DNA from: Anoplolepis gracilipes
Taxonomy: Eukaryota; Arthropoda; Insecta; Hymenoptera; Formicidae
Assembly: GCF_047496725.1 (NCBI RefSeq)
Contig: NC_132981.1
Span: 8,792,501 to 8,856,500 of the forward strand
DNA: 64,000 bases
Reading direction: 5' to 3'
Positions 52,990-64,000 of this stretch are shown one piece after another. Each line of letters starts with the position of its first letter. Positions within the stretch are counted from its first letter, which is position 1. Under the pieces are notes generated by a model that ran no database searches, had not been told where the DNA came from, and was given only the letters and a program-made list of their open reading frames with translations. A program made the translations under genes and the position numbers.

Positions 52990-55900
52990 ATGCCGAGGAT
53001 AAATATCGGTTATCATTACTGCTTCGAACCAGAAACGCGGAGACGATAAGGCCAAGAAGATTCGACCTCAGTGGCGCCTTCGACTGAGTAAAAAGAAGAA
53101 AAAAAAAAAAAATAAAACAAAAAAGAAAAAAAATACTCTGTACTGAGAGTACGAGTTACGAATCGCCTGATTCAGAAGGTAAGAATTATGATTCGTCGAA
53201 CGCCGTCTATACATCCGTCACGTGCTCGTCGCGTGGATGTCTGGCGACATGTAATGATTAATAGCATTCCTATCGATAACTTTGTCAAATTTTTACGATT
53301 GGACAGAACTCGTGCATTTGATTAATGCTTCCAGCAGATAATTTTTATAGGAAACAAAACCATTTTTACAGAAAATGTTTGGTATTATATACGGACTGAA
53401 AGCGAATGAAAATATCTAGAATAAAAAAGTAAATAAGCAACGTTTTGAAAAAAAAATTCAATTAATGTCGTTAATCGTAGCAAAGAAAATAAATGTATTT
53501 ATATATCTACGAATAATAATTTAATAGAGAAGATAAAATAAAAATATTTTAAATGCTTGACTAATAATAACTGCATCATTAATTTCGTTTGTATCATTAA
53601 TTTCATTTAATCATTTAGAATTTTGATAGGCAATGATTACAAAGCGTAGCATTAAAGAATAGACCAATCAGAATATAAGTTGTCAAATAATTTGTAAACT
53701 AATTTTAATATCACTCGTAATCTGATCACCAAATTCGAACTAAAATAGAGATATTTAAATTCCGTCAACCAGTCCTTCCGCTTTCGACTGGATTCGATTT
53801 ATGCTCGTTTCTCTTGTAACATGCACGTGAAAAAAAGGTAAAACCGGTTGAGGAATGTCTCTTTTCCTCTGTTTATTATCTTTTATGATAATCGACTACT
53901 TTTTATATTTAAAACTTTTATGTTTGACGGAAAACACTTGCACAATGTGAAGTTAAATTTGAACAAATTATCGTCATAATTAAGGTTTATTATGGATTAC
54001 TAACAATAACAGTATATTGACTATTATTCATCGATTCGACTCATCGAAACTAATGAATGTGAAGAGCAAACATATGTCATTAAGTAAATTTGATAAATAT
54101 TGATGTTCTCAACTTTCTTAGCATCAATGCAATGGTAATATACAAATTTTTTATATTCCTAAAATATATTAATAGTAAAATATTAGAATTAATAGCAAAA
54201 TGATTTTCTATACCTAATATACATCCAACTTTTTTGTTAGAAAGATGACAATTGGTTTACATTATTAGAAGTTGTTTGAAATTTTTTAAGATTTTGTTTT
54301 TCTAATTTATTAAAAACAAATTTATTAAAGAAACTTAGAAACTTTTGATTGAAAGATCTAGGTTAGTTCATAGATTTAAAAATTTAATTTATTATAAGAA
54401 TTTGTTTGTTCGGAATGTGCTGTTTTAAAAAAGCAAGTTTTTAAAAATAACACTAACGTACATGTGTCTGAGAATTGAAAATGGCGAAGAGCAGCGGTTC
54501 AAGGTTAGTTGCTATAATGTTTACATTCTCATGTACATCGTTTACATTCTTCTGGTCACTCTGATGCACAGACTGAGTAATATGATATCGAGATTATCGT
54601 AGGTCAGGCATACACAAAGGTTTCGGCATCATTATTTCGGTGTCATTTGTCTCTTCTTTCTGATAGTGTCGATTCTTTTATTTCACGCCCGAATCAACAT
54701 TTATAATTAGAATACGATATAATATCAACAATGTGTTTATGCGAGCAAAAGGAATGCAATTAATTAAGCAATTTTATCAATTACTTATCTTTCAAATTTA
54801 ATCTTGTTCATGAATTTCATTATTAGAAATTACTTAATCACTTAAAAAATATAATATGCATTCTTTTACCACAAATTATTACTTTCAAATAAAAATTGTC
54901 TGTTTATATGATACTATTTTTTTTATAAACTGTAATAAATTTTTATCTAAACGTTATATCTAAAATTTTTTGATGCTCAGGACTAAACTTTACGTAACTT
55001 TATGCAAAATCTTTTGTTCGTTTCTTTTTAAACGTTTTGTAGAGCGAGAAAATCAGAATTGCTTGGTAGAATTCCATGGAATCTATAACACATTCGGGAA
55101 AAATGGCTGTTTTCATTCACGATCATTCTGTCTTTATTTTTGCCGACTGATTCATGCGACAGAATAGGAGCATCGTGCTATTTGTGGAATGTTATATTCA
55201 TGAGAAACAAAATCGGAGCGATTCGCGCTGTTGTCCGCACCCACGTGTGCGATTTCACCCTTCTCGCGCTGTCAGTTGCATCAAGACAACTCTGATCGAC
55301 GTCATTGAAAACGTCATTCGTCGCCTCGCGAGTGTATTTTAAACAATCAAATCAAACGCGCCCTCTTCCATTTTTTTCCTCAATGATAAAAAATATGTGT
55401 CTTGAGCGGCAAGGTGACTCCGATTAAATGTTGTATCAGGCAATATCGCACGTTACGGACCGACAAACAAAAGTCACGCTATACCGGTAAAACTGTCGAA
55501 ACCGATAGCAACATGTGTTTTCGTATGCGCGATTAAATTTTCCTGTTTGATTCGAATATTCGTCAGATTGTCGGCAGGTCATACGATACAATAAAACAAT
55601 TTTATATACGATAGTGATTATGTCAAAATTTACTTAAAATTTCGTAATTGTATATGTAGATAATATAGTAATGACAATTATTGTATAATAATTCAATTGT
55701 TTTTTTTATATTTTTTTATTTTTCACAGATTTTTTGTTTTTTTTTTTTACTTGATTGAGTATAACAATTTTATTATAATAACATGAAAAGCCAAAATTTT
55801 TATAAGAAAAAAGTGAAGTAATTATTAAATTAATTAAATGTACAGGATTATATTATTCATATGACTCTAAGCCAATTATCAATTGCTTATATACACTTAA

Positions 55901-58900
55901 ATATTGCTAATGTAATAGAAATAAATTAAATTCAAAATTAGGCATTATTTACAAGAATTTTTTTTAATGCACTCAGCATTTGACACATTTGCGTAGTATT
56001 TCACACCCTTTCTCCCATTTCTGTTTTTATTATCTGTCATGTTAATTCCACACAGTTAGTCTTATCACTTTTGATATAGTAAGATACTGACGACTGATAA
56101 CGAGAATTGATTTAATAAAATTGCGATGTCTACTACATATACATAAATGTTGCGTTACTTCATAGTATTTTCTCAGTTAAATAATCTGTCATGGTGCACA
56201 TTTGATAACGATAATGATTTGATAATTGACATTTTTACGACCTCTCGATTTTTCTGGGTAACATGAGATTACATGGTACATAAAATTTATTTTTGTGATA
56301 AGTACGTAATATATAAAAGTATATCAGCAACTGTACATTTATAAATTTATTATATTTTATGTAACAAGTACTTTTTAAAATTTATACAGAAGATTATGTA
56401 ATTTAAAAAGCAGATTAAAAATTGTGTAAATTAAAAAGAAATAAAACTATTAGAAGAAAAATTCAAAGTAAAAGTAATAAAACTAATTAATAAGTAATAA
56501 GTATTTATATAACTACTAATTAATAAGTAGTAGTCTAAGTTGCCACACAGTATTTCAAAATATATTTTTATAAAACTTTAGGCTATAAATTCCTCGTCTT
56601 TTAAGTTTATTTTTAATTGTGTTAATTATTGATTCCAACAAATTTGAATTTTTCCGCAAATATCAAACAGACAATTAATAATAATTTATTATTATTAAAT
56701 GTCAGCAATATATGCAGAATTTTAAAATTAATATTTTATCTTGACTATAAACTACATATGTAACGTAATACCTCGTTTTTTATGATTATTGCGTAACTCA
56801 TCTTAATCTTGGATGCATATTTTTTGCCTCTGAATGGTTCAGTGCTCAGATATCACGTCTTCCGCTCGTTCTGAATGATGAGTGACGATCTATCCATCGA
56901 GACAAAAATATAAATAGTACGTTTTAAATCATATAAAAAGATTTATGAGACAGATTTATAAGGCAAATTTCATTCATTGTGCATTGTTAGGGATAAAAAA
57001 GTCGTTTAAAAGATATACATTTCATTCCACGTGACTCTATTTTTCTAAATTAATAAGGTCAATGACACAGAAGCCTGTTAGTACAATCTCTACTTTAAAT
57101 TTCAAGATTATAAGAATATCAAAATAACTTTTCTTTTTTATGTGTGTCTGTGTGTATAAAAATATTATCTATGTATTTATTATAAATCACACACTGAAGT
57201 ATAATAATTTTCTGTCAAAGAGCATGAAATATACGATTCATAATTTTCTAGATGTTTTGTTCCATACTCAGTAATTTGCACGTAATAAACACATAAGTTA
57301 TACTATGTATAAGCGTATATGTAAAATGTAAGCTGAAAAAAAATTATAGTCTATGTAAAATATATTGTAAAAATAGAAGAGTATTGTAAAATTTTGTGTC
57401 TTAGGAGAATACGACTAGAAATTTACATGGATTTTCTAACATTTTTTTCAATTTTTCCTTGTATCAAATTATAATTGTTATTCTTTAAATCACGTTTACT
57501 TCTTATTAGAGCTTGTTATTTATGATACGACGCGGGGTTAAGGTTTCCTATTTCAAGCAATTCGCAATTAGGCTGAGATTCGCTTTTCCGTTCTTTGATG
57601 ATACGTGCAAGTTTACATCTAACTTAGAGCGTGGACAATTGGACCTGGTCCAAGGCCGTGATTTGTTTCGCGACACGAAGCGTAAGAGGATGGTGGACCT
57701 TTTCTAAATTTGACCGCGAGTATGTTCGAAATAGTTTGACGACTGCGCAATTTTCCTTAGCAAGTCACGAGACCGGATAGTGCTCGACGAAAGAAAAGAA
57801 ACCGTTGTATAATTGAGATTTTACGGCACACTGTCATTTAAATGCCGCATTTAAACACTTTTGAAGCATCGAAATAGTTCCGAATTTTTTGCGAAATATG
57901 AAATTTGCGAAGATTGAGTCATATCACTAATTTGCAAGCTCTAATTTTTACTTGTATATATTTGAAGAAATATTACATTATATAAAAAATATAAAATGAC
58001 ATAAAATGAGTTCCTCCTTAAATTAAATAATTAAGTTTAAAAAAATCTTAGATCACATAAAGTTATATTTCAAGAATAAACTCGAGAAACGAAGGAATGA
58101 GAAAAACAAGAATGAAATGTCTAATGTCGAATTAATTAGATAAAGCAGAAACGTAAAACGATTTAAAAGATGTTTCACGTAAATATTAATGAGAAATCTA
58201 TGTTTATGATTAATTACAAAATTAATCTAATTAGTAATTATATTAGAGAAACAGAAATCGTTTTTTATCTTTAATGTTCAAAAATAATAGATTATTTTTT
58301 CTAGATAAAAATGATGTCATTTTGTATAAACTATGATGAATTATGTGAATATATATCATATGATTCTATTATTACAGTATAAAATAATATCTAATCAATG
58401 GCTGGTAAACTGCTACAAACTTTAGTACATGATTGTCAACATAATTATCAAGTATTTATTTCGTTGGTGCTAAAAAATACATTTACAAGCGGAAAGACAT
58501 TTGTTTTAAATAAACAAACTTATTAAAATTATAAAAGTTATAAAATTTTTAGAGATTAATGTCATCAGTATGTACATTAATTGAGGCGAAGAAAAGAGCA
58601 TCATCACAAATGCATTCAATCGCCTATCGAACTTGCATATCTGACACTCGCTACAGTCATGTCGCGTGCTCCTCCACATGACCCGACCCCACTAAATATA
58701 AACAGAAAAGGTCAGACGATAAATTGTTACTGGTGACATATCTATCCCACGCTGCTTTCTAAGTTGCGTCATTAACGCCATCAATTTTTGTTTTGATGTA
58801 AATTTTAAAATTATTTGATTAATGCCGGAATAACTCCGGAATTTATTCGAAAAAGAAAAGAACACATATTTGAAAGTATTTTAAAATATTTAATTTGTTT

Positions 58901-60267
58901 CCCCATTTTTTATATCTGCAATTAAATCTGTGAATTTAATTTAACAATATAAATGTTACACAAGCATTCTATTATTTATATTTAAATTTACAAACTTACG
59001 TTTATGTTTATACAAAAAAATATATTTTCCTATAATAATATAATATTACAATTATTATAATTGAAATTCTCCTTTAATCAACTCTTATACATTATACAAT
59101 ATTATAAATGTCTATGAAAAAATATTTCAAATGCATCAATAAACATTTTAAAGGAAATGCCATCATAACACATTTTAATTTATAGTATTATTCAAAACGT
59201 TTATCTAATTATTTATGACATATAATGGATAGTTTGATTTGATCATTAGCTTGATGAGAAATTTCTTCTTTTCATCTTGTTCTGCAATAAAAAAAAATCA
59301 CTTGGAATACGTGACAATGCATCTCGGTAAAGTGTAACGTGTCGTAAATAGAGATGTAACGAGGCATGTCGAATCGAGAATTAAAACTGTGAGTTGAAGT
59401 CTGTTCATTTCGCGGCCTCTCTTTAGGAACGATAAAAATATCACAGCCGAATATATCACGCTCGAACACGCGATGATGTGCCTGAGGAGGAAAATGCAAC
59501 ACGCTTGCCGCGAGTCATCGGATCGATGAATAGACGTGCAACGAGATGTGTCGAAGATTTATTATCTGGAAACGCGATAATGAAGACATTGACAAGATGA
59601 AGGCACTGTTCATGAATCTGGATCATTGTTCAATGAAATTTCATAAAAGTCTTGCTGTTTAAAGTTACGATAATTTTGCTTAATGCGAGATAAAATTTTC
59701 ATTCAATTTCTTCGTAATGTGTACACAAATTAATTAATATTTTATCACGCGAAAATAATTGTAATTACTGACTATAAAAAATTATAGTAAATAAAAGTTA
59801 CCAATATTTCTTAATATTGATCTTTATAAATAAAAATAACTAATTATATAATTATTATATTATAAAATTTTATCAAATTTTATTTTTGTGTCTGTTATGT
59901 GTATAAATTATTATTTAATATGTTATTTAATGAATAATTATATCTATTAATAATAAAAATAGAGATAAATCATTAGTTTATCGCATTGCATTATTTAACG
60001 ATTTGACGATATATATTATTGATGTATCTAAGTACTGACTTCGGAAAATTACAGGAAAATGATATGACTTGTAGTAAGAAACGATAAGATTTTTTGTGTA
60101 ATTTGTTAGACCAAACAATCTGTCTTTGCTACATGATTGACAGATGAAGCTGAGAATACGAATGACACTGTGTGATGATCTCGACTCTTTAATAAAATTA
60201 TTTTCTTATATTAATTATTTATGTTACAAATACGATATACATGTATTTATATGACAAACGATTTCGT

Positions 60268-60271
<4 letters not shown>

Positions 60272-60306
<35 letters not shown>
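60272..60306. repeat. (TG)n microsatellite
   Basis: About 34 bases of uninterrupted TG repeat. Confidence 0.95.
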
Positions 60307-60309
<3 letters not shown>

Positions 60310-61025
60310 GGATTTATATTTTGTAATAAGTTTTCTCTAGATAATGTTCTTATATTATAAAATTTTTTGTTATCACAATTACTAATGTTTAATTTAAGTC
60401 CTCTCTAGTTCTTTATTCTTATTGTTAGTAAATATTTTTTGTCTCGGAGAATCTTTATTCTCTTTTTCTTCCTCTCTCTCTCTCTTAGATATACTTAATC
60501 TAATTGCTTTAATCGCAACTTAATTATGGTCTAGTTTTCCCAACCTGAAGTAACAAGATTTCTTTGCTTACATTGCTTTTTATTACATTAATTATACCAG
60601 TTTCCTGTTTCAATTGTTAAATCATAATAAAAATAATCACGCGTCTCGAGTATCTAAGTATGCTAATGCAAACAGAAAATGAACATTAAATCATTTAATC
60701 TATGCACCGATCAAATTAAGCCTCGTTTACTCTCTACCACATGATAAAGCGATATTCTGAACTATCTTTGTAGAGCTCTATTTCTATTGATTTTTTTTAT
60801 ATCAGATAATGTGATATTACTGCTTTCTTTATAATTTTTCAAAAGAAATGAGTCTCAGGATGTTCATAATAATAATAGCGTACTTGGTTTGCTTTTGCAA
60901 GTAATATTGGCAAAGTGATATTGTATCTATTATCTGATTATTAAATAATGAACATGAGTTACATCATTCTATATCTATAAAGCCTTCCATCCATGATCTG
61001 AGAACTCTATTCGAGTTCTAGTTTC

Positions 61026-61096
61026 AAGAAATGGGTAGTAAATGAACTTGCAGCTTTCACGGAAAAGCGGTAATTTTATTAGCTACCCATTTCTCA
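61026..61096. repeat. Inverted repeat around a 30-base loop
   Basis: AAGAAATGGGTAGTAAA (61026-61042) pairs with TTATTAGCTACCCATTTCT near 61076-61095. The core of about 13 bases is perfect. It may be a terminal repeat of an old short element or a structured RNA. Confidence 0.5.
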
Positions 61097-61230
61097 GACC
61101 GAGATCTCGGAACCAAGTTCTATCCTTGTGCATGCAAGACTTAACACCCTGGAAATTAAATTAAATTTTTGCGATTAGATCAGGTTTCTATTCCTGGTCC
61201 AGGAGAGACCTATGCAACTTTTGAAGCATC

Positions 61231-61530
61231 TTGTATTGTAATCGATATGCATTCTCTCGGCGCGAAAAACGCGTACACGAACGCAATTTAGGAGGTGACT
61301 TTGCGCTGAAACCTGAAACGTCCGCGCTATTCATGGTCCGCCGATTCTCAAACGGCGCGGACGCTCTGCCGTTCGGTTCCGGTCTGGTACATACAAACTG
61401 TAGTACATATAAGTGTCTTGTCTCGAGCCCGGAGTTCGCCCGCGGAACCGGTCTTCAGAAAAGGAAGAGAGAGCGGCTGCGCAAGGATCGCCGGTTCGAA
61501 ACTCGTAATTCTACTCCGCGAGTAACATGA
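61231..61530 (+). promoter_or_regulatory. GC-rich patch, possible alternative promoter or exon upstream of the PPP1R3-type gene
   Basis: About 300 bases of CpG-rich DNA in AT-rich surroundings, 1.6 kb before the first PPP1R3 coding exon. It has an open + frame (99 residues, basic, no recognised family) and a perfect 9-base inverted repeat CGTCCGCGC / GCGCGGACG (61319-61327, 61355-61363). It could be an alternative promoter, enhancer or coding first exon. Nothing decides between these. Confidence 0.3.
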
Positions 61531-63099
61531 TTACACGTGTATTCTACGGCGAGTACACACACGTGGTTGTCGTGTCGTTTGCAAAAAAGAAAAGTATATC
61601 AACGACAAAATTGTGCGTAGAACGACGGCCATGTATGTTGCGAGATAATCTCTAGCATAATTAACCCTTTTTTTCATCTTTCATTAGGTTTGCATATATG
61701 CAAAATTGTAAATTGCAACAAAGCAGCCTTATGTACGGCGAAATAAAGCTACTATAAGCTTTTCTCTTTTTATGAGATATATAATTAAATATAATTAAAA
61801 TATGAAAGAATAAATATGTTATCCATTTAAGAAATTATGGAAAATATATGTTCAAAATTTTAGTCAAGATAATTTTTTTTTTTAATTTTCTATTGTGTTA
61901 TTTCTCTATTATTATTTACTGTCTTTAATAATCGATGCACTTGTATATTTGAAGAGAACTAAGTGTTAATAATTAGAATAAGTGTGCACCATATTTTCGC
62001 TAAAACAGAAATATTTCTAAAAAATTATGTAAAACTATCATTGTATTACATCTTATCCCATTTTATCTACAGTTTATATTAATAAAATATATAATAAATC
62101 TTATCTTTGCTGAATTACGATAGCTTTCAATCATTTATTTCTGACTTAATTTATAGCCAGACAGCACATCATATCTTGAAAAAAATATATATTATATACA
62201 CGCAACAGGAGATAAATTATTTTACAACATATTTTAATGCGTACTTTCGGATAAATAATTGACAATATTGCGTTCGATGCAAGATAGATAATGATTGATA
62301 ATTCGACAAAATATCTAATACATAAATTATGCGCATCATGATTTAAATTCTTAATATATAAAAATATTTAGCGATTGTGTCTTTTTTATTATCGCTACGG
62401 AAAATACGATTAGCAAATCGATGAATGTATAAATATATCTGCCTTATCGATAATTAATTGGCATTCGATCAATATGCCAATAAAATATTTTTAAGACTAT
62501 ACGGATCCACGTGATCTAAGAGTGTTAGGTTCCGAATGTGGGTTGATGAAATCTCTGGCAGTCGAGAAGCAACAATCCTGACAGCTTTGCTTCCGACGTT
62601 ATATCGTAGCGGGACACACGATTTCGCTCACGATGTGGAGAAATTAATATTAACAGCATCTCGGCGCCAATAAATTTCAGACACCAGAGTGATTTTAAAA
62701 GCAGCATCATTCCAGTTTCGTTCGATTTCTCGCGAATAATATTTAGCCTACTATTTCCGTCATTATAATTCTAGCTGAATAATTAAAAAGTGTGCAAAAA
62801 AAATATCGACAAAAATGGTACGCTATTAATTCTATTAGAATTCCATATAAGAGAAATTATATAAAATAATACAGAAAATAAAATTATAAAGTCTAATTTT
62901 ATATAGTATTTTTATAATTTATGTGTATGTCTAACAACTCTGTCTTATTCGAAAACATTTAATTTAAAAATATATAAGACAAATCTCTCCCGCAGTTTTT
63001 TTCGAAATTTCTATGATGCGTGAAAAATTCATAAGATATATCACTTAGATCATTGGTGTAATCTTTTAACAGCGTTTCTTTTTTCGATTTCAGGTCTAA

Positions 63100-63342
63100 A
63101 TGTGTTCCATAGCGATGCCAGCCGAACTGATTCTGGGGCACAGTCCTCCGGTGTACAGTTCTCTACTGTACAGTCCCCTGGTGGTCACGGCGCCCACGAT
63201 CACCACTAGAACAGTGCCTCCCAGAATCAGACCATGCCTTTCTTCCGGAGCTTTGTCTCTTGACTCGTTGCGGAACGATGGCAGTGGCAAACAGAAGAAA
63301 CGGGTGGTGTTCGCCGACGATCGCGGTCGCCCCCTCACACAG
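63100..63342 (+). CDS. Protein phosphatase 1 regulatory subunit 3-type (glycogen-targeting) protein, first coding exon, 3'-partial
   Basis: Targets PP1 catalytic subunit to glycogen to activate glycogen synthase. The exon starts after TTTCAG (63088-63093). An in-frame TAA lies immediately before the ATG (63097-63099), which fixes the start. It encodes 81 residues and ends at donor CAG|GTATTT, phase 0. The PP1-docking RVxF motif appears as KKRVVFADDRGRPLTQ (RVVF at 68-71), the characteristic lead-in to the CBM21 carbohydrate-binding domain in PPP1R3 proteins. That domain would be encoded past the window. The N-terminal MCSIAMPAELILGHSPP stretch is of the kind I recall in insect members. Which paralogue (B/C/D/E-like) cannot be said. 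Confidence 0.85.
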
Positions 63343-64000
63343 GTATTTACACTAAAATCGTTATATTTAAATTAATATATATTATACGGCGGAATTGATC
63401 TTCTTATATCCAATAGATTGGATTTTATTATTCATTATATTATTCTGCGTGTTTCGCAGCATCTAGTGACTCGTTTCCGTTTTAATAAATAAGAAGAAGC
63501 AAAGAAAAGAGAAGAGGTTTTAATGAATAAATCTATGTGTACATTTTGTATTAATGCGTATAAACTTTGTATCAATGAATCAATGTCGTTTAAAATGTTG
63601 CTTTTAGTAAAATAATACTTTGGCTGGGATTTCACTTAACAATCAAGAGTTTAAAAATTTTCCATTTGATAGCAAATCACTGTCCGTTCGACACGTGGAC
63701 AAATGTAAGTGATATCCCAGCCTTAAACCGATATTACATTTGTCGTGCAACAAATTTTTCTAGCGTGTTAATTGGCTTCAAGATAGAAAATTTCTAGAGA
63801 ATTTTGAAAACTTTTCTATCCTGCAGCCAATCAACACGCTGGAAAAAATTGTCGTACGTATTTGTGATAAATGTAATAGTACCCTTATACTAATATCTTG
63901 CCTAAGTATCTACACGAATCACACATTTAACATATCCGCCATGTTTGATTATTTAAACTATGTTACATGTATATTAATAAAAAATGTAAATTGGATTTAT
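63343..64000 (+). other. Intron of the PPP1R3-type gene, to window end
   Basis: AT-rich intron after the donor at 63343. It contains two adjacent inverted-repeat pairs (63619-63727 and 63750-63852) that look like one composite element. Confidence 0.7.
63619..63852. mobile_element. Composite inverted-repeat element in the PPP1R3-type intron
   Basis: First pair: TTTGGCTGGGATTTCACTT (63619-63637) with AAGTGATATCCCAGCCTTAAA (63707-63727). Second pair: 41-base arms 63750-63790 and 63812-63852, about 35 of 41 complementary, with a 21-base centre. Related ACATTTGTC words recur around both. No ORF. Consistent with nested or degraded MITEs. Confidence 0.55.

Larger units (their letters stand above)
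49397..63093. other. Long non-coding stretch, probably the first intron(s) of the PPP1R3-type gene
   Basis: No supported coding exon on either strand. Contents noted: a hairpin at 51142-51181, a MITE-like inverted repeat at 52312-52499, a GA run at about 52963-52988, a possible non-coding exon with donor GAAG|GTAAGA near 53179, a (TG)n tract at 60272-60306, an inverted repeat at 61026-61096 and a GC-rich patch at 61231-61530. The rest is AT-rich with short random frames. Confidence 0.45.

Noticed and set aside
61440..61510. GGTTCGAAACT word resembling a tRNA B box
   Set aside because: No A box or foldable cloverleaf at the right distance upstream.

Overview
This is a eukaryotic window, AT-rich and intron-rich. 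It carries four recognisable animal genes plus one gene I cannot name. The protein sequences (Ih/HCN channel, tankyrase, CHST11-type sulfotransferase, PPP1R3-type phosphatase targeting subunit), the split-gene structure with GT..AG introns, the many (TA)n/(CA)n/(GA)n microsatellites and the CpG-dense patches in an AT-rich background all fit an insect. They point most likely to a hymenopteran, probably an ant; the species is an inference. There are no bacterial operons, CRISPR arrays or convincing transposase ORFs.

Layout. (1) 1-9227: the 3' half of the hyperpolarization-activated cation channel gene (Ih/HCN) on +, seven exons from S5 through the pore and cyclic-nucleotide domain to the stop codon; 1-5826 is intron. 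(2) 9228-21650: about 12 kb with no convincing coding sequence, starting with the Ih 3'UTR. (3) 21653-38252 on the minus strand: a four-exon gene for a predicted 384-residue protein of unknown function, assembled here from two exons near 38 kb and two near 22 kb whose splice phases match. (4) 30518-36224 on +: a complete CHST11-like carbohydrate sulfotransferase in six coding exons, lying wholly inside the 15-kb intron of gene 3 in the opposite orientation. (5) 38253-38883: a short, CpG-rich divergent promoter between gene 3 and tankyrase. (6) 38884-44639 on +: complete tankyrase in eleven coding exons, 1206 residues. (7) 44640-63093: about 18 kb without coding exons, holding a CpG-rich putative promoter with a 5' splice site near 49.4 kb, a second GC-rich patch at 61.2-61.5 kb and a MITE-like inverted repeat at 52.3-52.5 kb. 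(8) 63100-63342 on +: the first coding exon of a PP1 regulatory subunit 3 gene (RVxF motif), running off the window.

The genes act in unrelated processes: neuronal excitability, Golgi glycan sulfation, ADP-ribosylation in Wnt/telomere/spindle control, and glycogen metabolism. The structural relations worth attention are the nested sulfotransferase, the divergent tankyrase promoter, upstream ORFs at the sulfotransferase and tankyrase starts, and several inverted-repeat elements. All exon borders were read by eye from splice consensus, phase continuity and remembered family similarity; no search was run.
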